Shown: positions 52,321 to 61,729 of the stretch, piece by piece
How positions within the stretch are numbered: the stretch's first letter is position 1
Layout of the letters: every line of letters begins with the position of its first letter
Source of the DNA: an uncultured Duncaniella sp.
Lineage (GTDB): Bacteria; Bacteroidota; Bacteroidia; Bacteroidales; Muribaculaceae
Length of the DNA: 64,000 bases
Assembly (NCBI GenBank): GCA_910577255.1
Contig: CAJTMH010000006.1
Coordinates: 52,082 to 116,081 of the forward strand
Direction: 5' to 3'
Position numbers and translations under genes: made by a program
The notes under the pieces: model-generated
What the model saw: only the letters and a program-made list of their open reading frames with translations
What the model was told of the DNA's origin: nothing
Databases searched by the model: none

Positions 52321-54633
52321 TTATGGGGTTATGGATGTCATGCGGTTTATCTTTTCGCGGTATTCATTTGGTGACTGGCCATGTTTTTTCTTGAATACGC
52401 GTTGGAAATACTGTGGGTCGGAGTAGCCGCATTGTTGCGCTATATCGGTAATTGAAAATGTGTCATCTCTACCGGTTTCGAGCAGTTGCTTTGCATGTTG
52501 CATTCTTGCTTCAATCAGGAGTTGGGCGGCAGATATGCCCAGTTGTGACCGCAGATGCCGGTTGAGGGTCGAACGGCTTGCCGCGGCTGCTTCGGCCATG
52601 GCATCCACGTTGGCATCAGGATTGCTGAGATTCTCTTCGATATATTTGCGCACACGGTTGAGAAATGCTGTGTCCTCAGGCTTTTGCCGTGGAGTGAGTG
52701 GTTGCATTTCCTCCATGGCTTCACCAGGGGCGGATTCAGCCTTGGCAGAAACCTCATTCCCTTTCATCAGTGCCATGTATTTTTCAAGAAGTTCGCGCCG
52801 GTGGCGGTTTACTCTCCGGATATAGATGTATGTGTACACTATGGCCGCAAGAATAGAGATAATCAGTAGCACCATTATGGTTTTTGCCCACCATGTCTCA
52901 AACCAATAGGGTGACACAGTGATGTAAAGGCGTCGGGTGTTGTCGACCCATCGTCCATAACGGTCTGTAGATTGCACTTCGAGGATATGTTCTCCGGGTG
53001 AGAGGTTGAAGAGGGTCACACCGCGAGTGTGTTCGGCTCGAGTCCAAGGTGATTCATCGAGACGTGTGCGGTAGAGAATATCACTATTGTCGATATAATC
53101 AATAGCTGCAAAATAGATTGAGACATTGCGTTCATCGGGGTGCAATGAGATATGGGTACGTGGTGCTAAGCAAAACTCTTCACCTCCACAGTTGACAGCC
53201 AGTGTGGTGAATACAATAGGAGGGGTGTAGTCTCTGCGCGAGATATCGTTCATTGATGAGACGAATGCCCCTTCCTCGGCTCCGAATATCCATGAACTAT
53301 CGGGAAGCATGATCGGGGTTGTCTCCGAAAAGTGACAGGAGTCACCCCAATATGTTGTGCTTAGATTAACGGTGTGCCCTGTCAGAGGATTCAGCGCCAT
53401 CACATTGTCGCTTCCCACAATAAAGAGCAGAGAGTCGGAGGCAAGGGCTATGGCATTGCAGATGTCGCTTGTGAGCGATGAGTTCAGCATGTTGAAATGT
53501 GTGAACTCAGGATTGTCGGAAAATAAGTCCTCCTCACTTATCATGTCAACACCTGAGCTCTCGGTGGCTATGAAAATGTGTCCATCAGAATCACACGTCA
53601 CGCTCATGGTGGCATTGCTCGAAAGGCTTGCAGGGTTGTTGCCATCACGCCTTATGGCGCGCATGGTGGTGCGTGAGAAATCTGTACTGTCGATATGGCC
53701 TATGAGCAGCCCGTCGGTGGTTGCAGCTACAATATTGTCGGACTGAGTTATGAGCAGTTTCCTGACCTTTGAGCCTCCAATAGATGCGGAAAGGGTCGGG
53801 CGCTCCGCGGCCGGATCAGGACAGCATTTTATGCCGTCCCCGAAGGTGGCCACCCATAGACGACCATGCCTGTCCTCTTTGATATCATACACAGCTACAT
53901 CCGAGATGCTAATGCCTCCGATTTTCATGAGGGCACCCGGCTTTCCTCCGATCCATATATCGCCGTTGGAGGCTTGAAAGATGCAGTAAGGTGTGGTCTC
54001 CAAAGGAATACTCTTCATTATCGTCCCATCAGGTGTATACACCTTTATGCCTCGCCAAGCACGAGAACCTATCCATAGATTCTCGTCTCTGTCAATCAGA
54101 AATGCTCTCGGCTGAGCATTGCCGGTGCCCGGAAGCAGCGTGGCAGGATGTTGTGGCGAAAACCTCTTGTAAAGTCCCGTGGGATCGGCTGTCCATCTGT
54201 TGCCCTGTAAATCGGTGAGCCCTTTCCAGTTTTTGCCGACCATGTTTCGTAACGAGTCTTTTTTATCGTCCGGGATATCCCTGAATGTGTATGTGGTAAG
54301 GTCAAACTCATATATGTCATCGTCGGTGTGGCATGTTATGTTGCCGGTGTCCGACAAGAGAATGTCGCGTATGTGGTTTGTCCCGATTGAAGCGCTGTCG
54401 CCCGGAGCTATTTTTACCCAATGAAATTCATATCCGTCATAGCAATTGAGGCCATTCCATGTGGCGAACCATAGAAGACCATTGCGGTCCTGTATGCCTC
54501 CTCCCACAAGGGGGCTTGACAGGCCGTCCCTGTCGTCATAACGCATCACACGTTCACCATCAATCTGAGCACTAAAAGCTATCTGACAGATGAGCGAGCA
54601 AATCAGGGATATCAAGAATCGGTAACGTGTCAT
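52321..54633 (-). CDS. Membrane-bound propeller sensor with AraC-type DNA-binding domain
   Basis: 770 residues. Signal peptide, then two-component-type beta-propeller repeats (YDDRDGLSSPLVGGGIQDR, DRNGLLWFATWNGL, DRDENLWIGSRAWRGIKVY, SNGDIWIGGKPG, DRHGRLWVATFGDGI and others). A Y_Y_Y-type strand region (about 490-575, ESPWTRAEHTRGVTLFNLSPG) is followed by one membrane helix (about 583-605). A short linker leads to an AraC HTH (about 660-760, ITDIAQQCGYSDPQYFQRVFKKKHG). Histidine kinase and receiver domains of the usual hybrid two-component (HTCS) proteins are missing, so the signal must pass directly across the membrane, as proposed for SusR-like sensors. It is divergent from the GH95 gene. 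Confidence 0.9.
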   Translation of the reverse strand: MTRYRFLISLICSLICQIAFSAQIDGERVMRYDDRDGLSSPLVGGGIQDRNGLLWFATWNGLNCYDGYEFHWVKIAPGDSASIGTNHIRDILLSDTGNITCHTDDDIYEFDLTTYTFRDIPDDKKDSLRNMVGKNWKGLTDLQGNRWTADPTGLYKRFSPQHPATLLPGTGNAQPRAFLIDRDENLWIGSRAWRGIKVYTPDGTIMKSIPLETTPYCIFQASNGDIWIGGKPGALMKIGGISISDVAVYDIKEDRHGRLWVATFGDGIKCCPDPAAERPTLSASIGGSKVRKLLITQSDNIVAATTDGLLIGHIDSTDFSRTTMRAIRRDGNNPASLSSNATMSVTCDSDGHIFIATESSGVDMISEEDLFSDNPEFTHFNMLNSSLTSDICNAIALASDSLLFIVGSDNVMALNPLTGHTVNLSTTYWGDSCHFSETTPIMLPDSSWIFGAEEGAFVSSMNDISRRDYTPPIVFTTLAVNCGGEEFCLAPRTHISLHPDERNVSIYFAAIDYIDNSDILYRTRLDESPWTRAEHTRGVTLFNLSPGEHILEVQSTDRYGRWVDNTRRLYITVSPYWFETWWAKTIMVLLIISILAAIVYTYIYIRRVNRHRRELLEKYMALMKGNEVSAKAESAPGEAMEEMQPLTPRQKPEDTAFLNRVRKYIEENLSNPDANVDAMAEAAAASRSTLNRHLRSQLGISAAQLLIEARMQHAKQLLETGRDDTFSITDIAQQCGYSDPQYFQRVFKKKHGQSPNEYREKINRMTSITP

Positions 54634-54661
54634 TTCGTGGTAAAAGATTCGAAATTTGACC

Positions 54662-54669
54662 CAAAGATA
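54662..54669 (-). promoter_or_regulatory. Promoter -7 box of the propeller/AraC regulator
   Basis: Minus-strand TATCTTTG matches TAnnTTTG, about 30 bases upstream of ATG 54633. It lies in the 163-base divergent region shared with the GH95 promoter. Confidence 0.6.
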
Positions 54670-54754
54670 GTAAATTTTAGGCTATTCATGCCTCTTTGAG
54701 CCGATTTTCATAGATGTTGACCTGAATTTTAGGTCCCTTGGATGGCTGAAAAAG

Positions 54755-54762
54755 TAATTTTG
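54755..54762 (+). promoter_or_regulatory. Promoter -7 box of the GH95 gene
   Basis: TAATTTTG, about 35 bases before ATG 54797. A CTTG/TTTT-rich stretch lies upstream but spacing to it is not ideal, as might be expected for an activator-dependent promoter. Confidence 0.55.
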
Positions 54763-54796
54763 CAGCACAGAACCTTAGAACCTAAAAACAAGCTAA

Positions 54797-57700
54797 ATGA
54801 AAACAATGAGAAACTTATGGCTCGCCATGTTGTCGGTGCTGAGCCCGGTTGCAGCCTCAGGAGTTGAACAGACCACTGTGGCGCATTGGGAGTTCACCAC
54901 CGGTTATGATGAGGCCAAGACAGGATCGACGGCAGTCTACACGCCGAACGAATCAGGGTGGGTGGCTTCGGCCAACCAGAAATGGACAACCCTCCAACCT
55001 TATTTCCTTCCCAACAGTTGTGCGTTGCCACAGGAGGAGTGTAAGGTGTCACTCCACACAAGTGATGGAAAATGGCAATTGACATCAAGCGGGTCGACCC
55101 CGAGTTACCTTCTGCGTCTCAACACGGCCTCGATAACAAATTTCACAGACAAGGCTGACTATGCCGATGGTGACAAACATGACCAGTATTTCGAGATATC
55201 AATGCCCACAGTCGCTCTCACGAATGTGAAACTGAATTTCGCTATCGGTGACGGCTCAAGCTCTTCCACTAAATTCGGTGTTGTCTACTCAGTGGACGGC
55301 GGTAAGTCATGGTCCGTACTCAATGACTATACCTCGGCCAGCCACTGGAATAAATATGAGGATGCCACCTATAATCTTGATGCTGATAATAAGGAGAATC
55401 TGACTGTGCGTCTTCTCATCCAGTCGGCCACCAAGACCAGCAATTACAATCTCAAATATGTAAATATAATCGCCGATGATTTCCAGGGCCCTGAATTGCT
55501 GAGCATCAATCCTTCGGATGGAGACACCGGTGTGATCCCGACAGGGAAGGTGACAATGTGGTTCAACGAGAGTGTGAAGACCAATGGTGCGGTTTCAGGC
55601 ACACTTACCAATAATGTCACCAAAAAGTCAGTGAATATCCCTCCTGTGATCAACAACACGAAGGTGACATTTGCGTTTGAGGAACTTGACCTCTCCACAT
55701 CATATACTTTCTCACTCGCAGCCAATTCGTTTACCGACCTTGCCGGGAATGTGTGCACGTCGGCTTACTCAACGACTTTCACCACATCCGACAGCCGTCC
55801 GGTGCCCCCTCCTGTGCTCGAAAGCAAAAACCGCCTGTGGTACAACCGCCCGGCCGCCTATTGGGAAGAGGCTCTTCCGCTCGGTAACGGACGCTTGGGT
55901 GCCATGGTTAGCAGCGGTGTGGCAAAGGATACCATTCAGCTTAACGAGGATACATTCTGGGGACAGTCGCCCAATTCGAACTATAATGCTAACGCCCGCT
56001 CTGTGCTTGCACGCGTGCAGCAACTTATTTTCGATAAGGACTATGCCGCGGCTCAGAAGCTTGCCATCCCCAACTGGATGTCGGCCGGCTCGCATGGTGC
56101 CCAGTATCAGGCCGCCGGGTGTGTGCTGGTAGGTTTCCCAGGTCACCGCTATAATGATGAGGAGGCCGGAGCTACTACCGATGCACATGACGCGCAAGCC
56201 TATGTGCGCAGTCTCGATTTGGCTAAAGCTGTGGCAAGCACATCGTATATGGTGAACGGCGTGACTTACACACGTGAGGTATTCACTTCGTTTGACGACA
56301 ATGTCACCATCATACGCCTCGAAGCATCCGAACCCGGTAAGCTCGACTTTAACGTGTGCTACGCCGCACCCATAAAAACGAATATGGAGAAACTCGGGGT
56401 GAATGAAATCACGCCCGACGGAATGATCAAGGCATCCCTTATCCCATCCAAGGCCCAGACGGAGAATGTGGATAATAAGCTGCAGTGCTATACTTTCATC
56501 AAAGTGATTAACGATGGAGGCAGTCAGAAGAGTTCCTCTCAGAATGTGATTCAGCAGGGTCTTGTGGCCGCAAACCAGTCGGCTCCCACAATTGAGGTCA
56601 GCAATGCCACAGCTGCGACCATCATCATCTCTTCGGCCACTAATTTTGTGAGATATGACGACATCAGTGGCGATGCTGAAGCCAAAGCGTTGAGCTATAT
56701 AACCGATTATCTCGCTAAGAATGATGATTACTCCCAGGCTCTTGACCGCCACGTCGAGAAATATCAGGCCCAGTTCGGACGAGTGAATCTCGACCTTGGT
56801 GAGAATCCCGACAAAGAGGTTAAGGATACCGAGAAACGAATCAAGGAGTTCTATACCGACGGTGATGATCCGGGACTTGTGGCTAATTATTTCCAGTTCG
56901 GACGCTATCTGCTCATTTGTTCGTCGCAGCCCGGAACACAACCTGCCAATCTGCAAGGAATATGGAATCCGAATGCCCGTCAGTATCCTGCATGGGATTC
57001 GAAATACACCGCCAACATCAATGTCGAGATGAACTATTGGGCTGCGGAGGTAGCCAATCTCTCAGAGTGTCACAATCCATTCATTGAAATGGTCAAGGAG
57101 GTGGCTGTGACCGGTGCTGAGACAGCACGCCAGATGTATGGGGCACGCGGTTGGGTGCTGCACCATAACACAGATTTATGGCGCACCACAGGGGCTGTAG
57201 ATAATGGTTCGGTTGGCGTATGGCCCACATGCAACGCCTGGTTCTGCTCGCATCTATGGGAAAAGTATCTTTTCTCCGGTGACAAGTCATATCTTGCCGA
57301 AGTGTATCCGGTGCTCAAAGGATGTGCACAGTTCTTCCAGGATTTCCTTGTCAAGGATCCCTCGACAGGCTACATGGTTGTGTGTCCTTCCAACTCTCCG
57401 GAAAATCATCCCGGCCTGTTCTCCTACACTAATGATGCCGGCTCGAAAGTCAACTGTGCATTGTTCGGAGGTGTGGCTATGGACAATCAGATGGTCTATG
57501 ATGTGTTGAAAAACACTGCTGAGGCAGCCCGCATTCTTGGAGAGGATGCCGACTTCGCATCTGAACTTGATGCCCTGAAAGCGAAACTGACACCCTACAA
57601 GATAGGTAAATACGGTCAGGTGCAGGAATGGCAAGAGGACTGGGACCGTGAGTCGACTTCGCATCGCCATCTCTCGCATCTTTGGGGTGCATACCCTGGC

Positions 57701-58516
57701 AACCAGGTGTCGCCTTACGAAAATCCGGTGCTCTACCAAGGTGTACACAAATCACTCGTCGGGCGTGGAGATGCGGCCCGCGGATGGTCAATGGGGTGGA
57801 AGGTATGTGAATGGGCCCGCATGCTTGACGGTGACCACGCCTTGTCAATCATTAAAAACCAGCTGCGTCTGGTGTCGCCCAACATCACGATGTCGGATCC
57901 TGATGGCGGTACGTATGCCAATATGTTTGATGCGCATGCTCCGTTCCAGATTGACGGAAACTTCGGGTGCTGTGCCGGTATAGCAGAGATGTTGTTGCAG
58001 TCACATGCCGGGTTTGTGCATCTTTTACCGGCTCTCCCATCCAAGTGGGCCGACGGTGAGGTGGATGGCCTGCGTGCACGTGGCGGTTTTGAAATCTCGT
58101 CGATGACATGGAAGCAGGGACTTGTTGAATCAGTGAAGATAAAGTCGACCATAGGTGGTAATCTCCGCTTACGTTCCAACGTGCCTTTGAAGATGGCTGA
58201 CGGTACACCGCTTAAAGAGGCCACTGGTGAAAATTCCAATCCTATAACTCAGCCATACAATATGCCGGAGCCTATCGTGGCTAACAAGAACATGATCCCG
58301 GAAACTCGTTTGCCTGAATCTTTCCTCTATGACATACCTACAGAGACCGGACAGGAAATTGAGCTTGTGCAGAACACTTCAGACATTGAGGATGTGGTGG
58401 CTACCGCCCCTGATGCCGAGTCGGGAAATGATTATTACAATATCCTCGGGCAGAAGGTCGGCAAGAACTACAAAGGGATAGTGATAACAAAGGGTCAGAA
58501 GTTTCTGAACAGATAA
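54797..58516 (+). CDS. GH95 family alpha-L-fucosidase-like enzyme
   Basis: 1239 residues, longer than the usual 750-800 because of an N-terminal extension: a signal peptide, a jelly-roll-like module (about 30-230) and a Big_5-type Ig-like domain (about 233-335, NPSDGDTGVIPTGKVTMWF). The GH95 part starts NRLWYNRPAAYWEEALPLGN near residue 345. Catalytic-region text is intact: NINVEMNYW with Asn740 and Asn742, QVQEWQEDWDRES with Glu near 944-947, and IDGNFGCCAGIAEM with Asp1053. GH95 enzymes remove alpha-1,2-fucose (or L-galactose) from glycans. The last 30 residues (YYNILGQKVGKNYKGIVI) resemble short C-terminal tails of Bacteroidales secreted proteins. Confidence 0.9.
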   Translation: MKTMRNLWLAMLSVLSPVAASGVEQTTVAHWEFTTGYDEAKTGSTAVYTPNESGWVASANQKWTTLQPYFLPNSCALPQEECKVSLHTSDGKWQLTSSGSTPSYLLRLNTASITNFTDKADYADGDKHDQYFEISMPTVALTNVKLNFAIGDGSSSSTKFGVVYSVDGGKSWSVLNDYTSASHWNKYEDATYNLDADNKENLTVRLLIQSATKTSNYNLKYVNIIADDFQGPELLSINPSDGDTGVIPTGKVTMWFNESVKTNGAVSGTLTNNVTKKSVNIPPVINNTKVTFAFEELDLSTSYTFSLAANSFTDLAGNVCTSAYSTTFTTSDSRPVPPPVLESKNRLWYNRPAAYWEEALPLGNGRLGAMVSSGVAKDTIQLNEDTFWGQSPNSNYNANARSVLARVQQLIFDKDYAAAQKLAIPNWMSAGSHGAQYQAAGCVLVGFPGHRYNDEEAGATTDAHDAQAYVRSLDLAKAVASTSYMVNGVTYTREVFTSFDDNVTIIRLEASEPGKLDFNVCYAAPIKTNMEKLGVNEITPDGMIKASLIPSKAQTENVDNKLQCYTFIKVINDGGSQKSSSQNVIQQGLVAANQSAPTIEVSNATAATIIISSATNFVRYDDISGDAEAKALSYITDYLAKNDDYSQALDRHVEKYQAQFGRVNLDLGENPDKEVKDTEKRIKEFYTDGDDPGLVANYFQFGRYLLICSSQPGTQPANLQGIWNPNARQYPAWDSKYTANINVEMNYWAAEVANLSECHNPFIEMVKEVAVTGAETARQMYGARGWVLHHNTDLWRTTGAVDNGSVGVWPTCNAWFCSHLWEKYLFSGDKSYLAEVYPVLKGCAQFFQDFLVKDPSTGYMVVCPSNSPENHPGLFSYTNDAGSKVNCALFGGVAMDNQMVYDVLKNTAEAARILGEDADFASELDALKAKLTPYKIGKYGQVQEWQEDWDRESTSHRHLSHLWGAYPGNQVSPYENPVLYQGVHKSLVGRGDAARGWSMGWKVCEWARMLDGDHALSIIKNQLRLVSPNITMSDPDGGTYANMFDAHAPFQIDGNFGCCAGIAEMLLQSHAGFVHLLPALPSKWADGEVDGLRARGGFEISSMTWKQGLVESVKIKSTIGGNLRLRSNVPLKMADGTPLKEATGENSNPITQPYNMPEPIVANKNMIPETRLPESFLYDIPTETGQEIELVQNTSDIEDVVATAPDAESGNDYYNILGQKVGKNYKGIVITKGQKFLNR

Positions 58517-58554
58517 TCAGTATCTACCACTGACACATTCTTCTTCATTAAGGG

Positions 58555-58586
58555 AACAGGTTATGGCAACATAGCCTGTTTTCTTT
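58555..58586 (+). terminator. Terminator of the GH95 gene
   Basis: AACAGGTTATG (58555-58565) pairs with CATAGCCTGTT (58570-58580) with one G-U pair and a four-base loop, followed by TTCTTTT. Confidence 0.75.
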
Positions 58587-58697
58587 TGCCGGTTTGTGTT
58601 TTTCTGTCGTCGGTGGAGAATGAACCTGAGGACGCTGAATATTGTTGGAAAATTGTATAGCTAAAAACTCATTTATAACTTAACAAATTAATCAGTT

Positions 58698-59267
58698 ATG
58701 AGAAGCATCACGACATTCGACCTCCAGTATGCCCATCGTTTTTACGGATTCAAAGGTGAGGCGCAGTATCTTCATGGCCACACCGGTGTGATGACTATTG
58801 AGGTTGAGGACAGCGTAAACGAAGGTGTCAACATGGTATTTCCGTGCAACGAGATAAGAAAGATAGCATGGGATGTGCTTCAGAATTTTGACCATGCCCT
58901 GGTGTTGAAGGAAGATGATCCTCTCCTGCCTGCCATCCTGGGTGTGTATGAGCAGCAGGGGATATTGCATGGCCATCCGCAGAACAAGATGAAGGGTGTG
59001 GCCTTCAAGACTGAACTTGCAACTGCTCTGCCCGACGCCAGAGTTGTGGTGACAAAGGAAACCATGGCGGTGGAGGGGATGATAAAGATTGTGTATGATC
59101 TGCTTAAGGATAAGTTAAATATCGCAAAGATCACGTTCAACAGCGGTGTGAATGCCGCCTCACAGGAATTTGATGTCCGGAAGGATATTGACCGTTGTCC
59201 GCTCTGTGGCATTGCCCTTAACGAAAACGGCGTATGCCCGAAATGCGGCTACCGTAAGCCTGACTGA
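58698..59267 (+). CDS. PTPS/QueD-like protein with C-terminal zinc ribbon, catalytic Cys absent
   Basis: 189 residues; plain QueD is about 120. The zinc triad His13 (YAHRF), His26 and His28 (LHGHTG) is kept, as are FDHALVLKEDD and the Glu of TKETMAVEG. The catalytic Cys usually found four residues before LHGH is Ala22. At the end, CPLC and CPKC form a rubredoxin-like zinc ribbon (about 170-185). QueD makes 6-carboxytetrahydropterin for queuosine. With the Cys replaced, another pterin reaction or a binding role is likely. No other queuosine genes are near. The gene has its own region between terminators. Confidence 0.8.
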   Translation: MRSITTFDLQYAHRFYGFKGEAQYLHGHTGVMTIEVEDSVNEGVNMVFPCNEIRKIAWDVLQNFDHALVLKEDDPLLPAILGVYEQQGILHGHPQNKMKGVAFKTELATALPDARVVVTKETMAVEGMIKIVYDLLKDKLNIAKITFNSGVNAASQEFDVRKDIDRCPLCGIALNENGVCPKCGYRKPD

Positions 59268-59307
59268 TGGGCGTTGAAAACAATGGGATTATCCCACAAA
59301 AACTAAC

Positions 59308-59405
59308 GCCTTTTGCCGGACAATATTTGTCGGGGAACAAAAGGCATGTGGGGGACAATATAAACCTCTGACTTTAAGGGAGTATGTGGATGCGTACTCC
59401 CTTAA
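59308..59405. other. Two strong hairpins after the PTPS-like gene
   Basis: GCCTTTTG (59308-59315) pairs with CAAAAGGC (59338-59345), with an inner stem CCGGACA/TGTCGGGG. TTAAGGGAGTA (59374-59384) pairs perfectly with TACTCCCTTAA (59395-59405). The second looks like a terminator, the first may be part of an attenuator or repeat. The region 59268-59533 holds no gene I can see. Confidence 0.55.
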
Positions 59406-59533
59406 TTATATGCATATAAAGTGATTTATGATCCCTGTCATATTGTTTTTTAGTCCGTGTTAAGAGTATTTTGGCTATGCGGGGAGTTCTGGGATAGAAG
59501 CAATAAATATGATGACGAACGCGTTGTAAATAT

Positions 59534-60433
59534 ATGATTAATAGACTTGTAATTATCATATTTCTTGTAGCCTCACTTACTTGTGTTGCGCAAACACAAT
59601 CGGATGTTAATGTGAGTGAAGGTGGCTACGGTATGATAAAAACGAATATAACAGTTAATTATGACCATACATGGAATGCCGTTAGTGATGGTTTTGGTGC
59701 GAGAGTGTCTTACCAGGCTTATAAAAATGATTGGTTGACATTGTCAGCTAATTTTAAGCATAGTTCTGTAACGGTTGATTTCGAGAAGGATGATTTGAGT
59801 GATGGTTATACTCCCGGAAATGTGTCAATAAATGGTACGCATGTGATGGGACAAGTTGGAGTGACGGCTAATGTAAGGACCAAATTGTTTGGAAAACCTT
59901 TTTTTGGCATTGCAATGGTCGGCAGTGATTGGGGGAAAAGTGGTTTTGAACGCGTTTCAGCCACTTTGATGGGGATGATTATGCTGCGTGCTACCAGAAA
60001 TACTCAATTTGGAATCGGACCATTGGTGATGGTTAATTCAAGTTCAAAAATACCTGCTTTCCTTGTGTTTATGTACCGTCATCGGTTTAATGATAAATTA
60101 CAGTTGAATTTATATGGCGGAATGCTCGGGATAGAATATAACCCAACGAAAAACAATCTAATTACAGCCGGGGCGGATATCGATGTGAAATCATTTTATT
60201 TCAAAGCGGAGAATGAGAGGTTGCCGGATATCTGTAGGTTTACTATGACTTCGTTTCGGCCTATGATAAAATACAGACATAGACTTGCAAAAAACTTATA
60301 TTTTGATGCGCAAGGTGGTGTGTCCTTGAAGATGTCGTGCAGGGTTAATGGGAAAAACGGAACAAAGGAGTATTTTGACTGTAAACAGAGTCCGTCTCTA
60401 TTTTTTCAAACAGGGGTGTCGTATTCTCTTTGA
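59534..60433 (+). CDS. Hypothetical outer-membrane beta-barrel protein
   Basis: 299 residues. Signal peptide ending near CVAQTQSD. The remainder alternates polar and aromatic residues in about twelve strand-like segments (for example WLTLSANFKHSSVTVDF and FKPMIKYRH-like text near the end), as in outer-membrane barrels; a DUF6268-like or similar family is possible. The last residues SLFFQTGVSYSL end in an aromatic-hydrophobic pattern typical of a BAM signal, though not ending in Phe. Codon use is AT-richer than in the neighbours. No ligand is known. Confidence 0.6.
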   Translation: MINRLVIIIFLVASLTCVAQTQSDVNVSEGGYGMIKTNITVNYDHTWNAVSDGFGARVSYQAYKNDWLTLSANFKHSSVTVDFEKDDLSDGYTPGNVSINGTHVMGQVGVTANVRTKLFGKPFFGIAMVGSDWGKSGFERVSATLMGMIMLRATRNTQFGIGPLVMVNSSSKIPAFLVFMYRHRFNDKLQLNLYGGMLGIEYNPTKNNLITAGADIDVKSFYFKAENERLPDICRFTMTSFRPMIKYRHRLAKNLYFDAQGGVSLKMSCRVNGKNGTKEYFDCKQSPSLFFQTGVSYSL

Positions 60434-60508
60434 CTCTGATGTCACTTATATCATGTGTGGACTGAAGGTAGTAGAAATATGTTTTTATAATTGAAAATGT
60501 AAAGTTTA

Positions 60509-60540
60509 TTTGACATTATGAAAAATATTGTTTACTTTTG
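60509..60540 (+). promoter_or_regulatory. Promoter of the membrane protein-XRE pair
   Basis: TTTG at 60509-60512 and TACTTTTG at 60533-60540 with 20 bases between them, a full match to the Bacteroidetes -33/-7 consensus. The gene starts about 30 bases further on. Confidence 0.8.
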
Positions 60541-60568
60541 CGCTTAACAAGAATACTAATCAGTACTG

Positions 60569-60985
60569 ATGCTTATGAAAAATTACCTTTTCCCACACAT
60601 ATTCCAACCGATAGGCTGGATTATGTTTGTCATATCGCTGATTGCAGGGGTGTTTATTTATTTCGGTATGCCGGTATTTGGGACAGGTATCACTGAAACC
60701 ATAGTAATTGACTCTGTGATTATAGGCATATCCCTCGGATCATTGTTTATAGTCTGCTCCAAGGAACGGATAGAGGATGAAATGACAAGGTCAATTCGTC
60801 TCGCTTCGCTTCTCAACTCAATTTATGCCTATGTGATGCTGCTTGTATGCTGTACCATTTTGATAAATGGTGCAAACTTCCTGCTGTTCGCTGTTTTTAA
60901 TCTTGCACTTTTCCCGATCCTTTTCGTGTGCAACTTCCGATTGGAAATGCACCGTTATAATAAGATGTGCGAAGATGAAGAATAG
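60569..60985 (+). CDS. Hypothetical four-helix membrane protein
   Basis: 138 residues; ATG at 60569, with ATG 60575 (MKNYLFPHIF) also possible. Four hydrophobic segments: IGWIMFVISLIAGVFIYFGM, TIVIDSVIIGISLGSLFIVC, LLNSIYAYVMLLVCCTILI and FLLFAVFNLALFPILFVC. Between helices is KERIEDEMTRSIRLASL, an amphipathic loop frequently seen in these paired proteins. It overlaps the XRE-type regulator start by 11 bases, so the two work together. The pattern matches known pairs where the small membrane protein and an XRE regulator are cotranscribed. Confidence 0.7.
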   Translation: MLMKNYLFPHIFQPIGWIMFVISLIAGVFIYFGMPVFGTGITETIVIDSVIIGISLGSLFIVCSKERIEDEMTRSIRLASLLNSIYAYVMLLVCCTILINGANFLLFAVFNLALFPILFVCNFRLEMHRYNKMCEDEE

Positions 60986-61175
60986 GATAAAAGTGGAACG
61001 AGCCGAGAAAGATGTGACGCAGCAGCAGCTTGCAGAGGCGGTAGGGGTGAGCCGACAGACTATTGTGGCCATAGAGAAGAATCGTTTTATGCCATCAACG
61101 CCCCTGGCCTTGAAAATAAGCAGATATTTCGGCAAGCCTGTAGAATCGATATTTATTCTCGAAGAGACCGATTAA
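60975..61175 (+). CDS. Small XRE/Cro-C1 type transcriptional regulator
   Basis: 66 residues from ATG 60975 (MKNRIKVERAEKDVT). The helix-turn-helix is TQQQLAEAVGVSRQTIVAIEKNRFMPSTPLALKIS, and the protein ends soon after (GKPVESIFILEE). This short form resembles YvaO/BH-type regulators that pair with membrane proteins. Its start overlaps the upstream membrane gene, which sets the start choice; a longer open frame from 60867 runs through the other gene and is not credible. It probably controls its own operon. Confidence 0.9.
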   Translation: MKNRIKVERAEKDVTQQQLAEAVGVSRQTIVAIEKNRFMPSTPLALKISRYFGKPVESIFILEETD

Positions 61176-61203
61176 GAAACGAATTATTTTAATACATACA
61201 GGT

Positions 61204-61698
61204 ATGAAACAGAAAGTAAAGTTCAGCCTATTCGCACGGATACTGACAGCGGTTGTCCTTGTGTTGTTTGTTGTCGGGATAGTATATATACGCGACAATC
61301 CCGGAAAATTAATCTTCTTCTGTGTACTGATCGGCATAATGACTCTATCGGGCATATATTTTTGCCCTGTTTCAATAGAGGCCGACGGCAAGGGCATTAC
61401 ACTCCATCGGCTTATGGGGTTCTCTGCGCGGTTTGCATATCGGGATATGATTTCGGCTGAGACTTGCTACCCATCTGCGGCGGGGATAAGACTTTGTGCA
61501 AGCGGTGGCTTCTTCGGATACTGGGGATATTTCAATGACATAATGCTTGGCACTTATGTGGGATGTTATGGTGATAGGAATCACTGTTTCCTCATAAAGT
61601 TTGCCAACAAACAGCCGTATGTCATTGGGTGTGAAAATCCCACAGAGATGGTTGAATTCATCAATAAACATATCGAGGAATGCAGTGATCAGGCGTGA
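61204..61698 (+). CDS. PH-domain-like membrane protein
   Basis: 164 residues. Two N-terminal helices (ILTAVVLVLFVVGIVYI and LIFFCVLIGIMTLSGIYF) are followed by a PH-like domain: ADGKGITLHRLMGFSARFAY, RLCASGGFFGYWGYF, DIMLGTYVGCYGDRNHCFLIKF and ENPTEMVEFINKHIEE. The pattern is common in small bacterial membrane proteins with a bPH domain. It starts 28 bases after the XRE gene on the same strand and may be cotranscribed. It ends before a strong terminator. Confidence 0.65.
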   Translation: MKQKVKFSLFARILTAVVLVLFVVGIVYIRDNPGKLIFFCVLIGIMTLSGIYFCPVSIEADGKGITLHRLMGFSARFAYRDMISAETCYPSAAGIRLCASGGFFGYWGYFNDIMLGTYVGCYGDRNHCFLIKFANKQPYVIGCENPTEMVEFINKHIEECSDQA

Positions 61699-61729
61699 AT
61701 CGGCCTCGATGTGTTTGGCGATGACACAC

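Noticed and set aside
55769..56956. Long 395-codon minus-strand frame inside the GH95 gene
   Set aside because: It is antisense to well-conserved GH95 sequence, has no domain of its own and reflects codon bias of the host gene.
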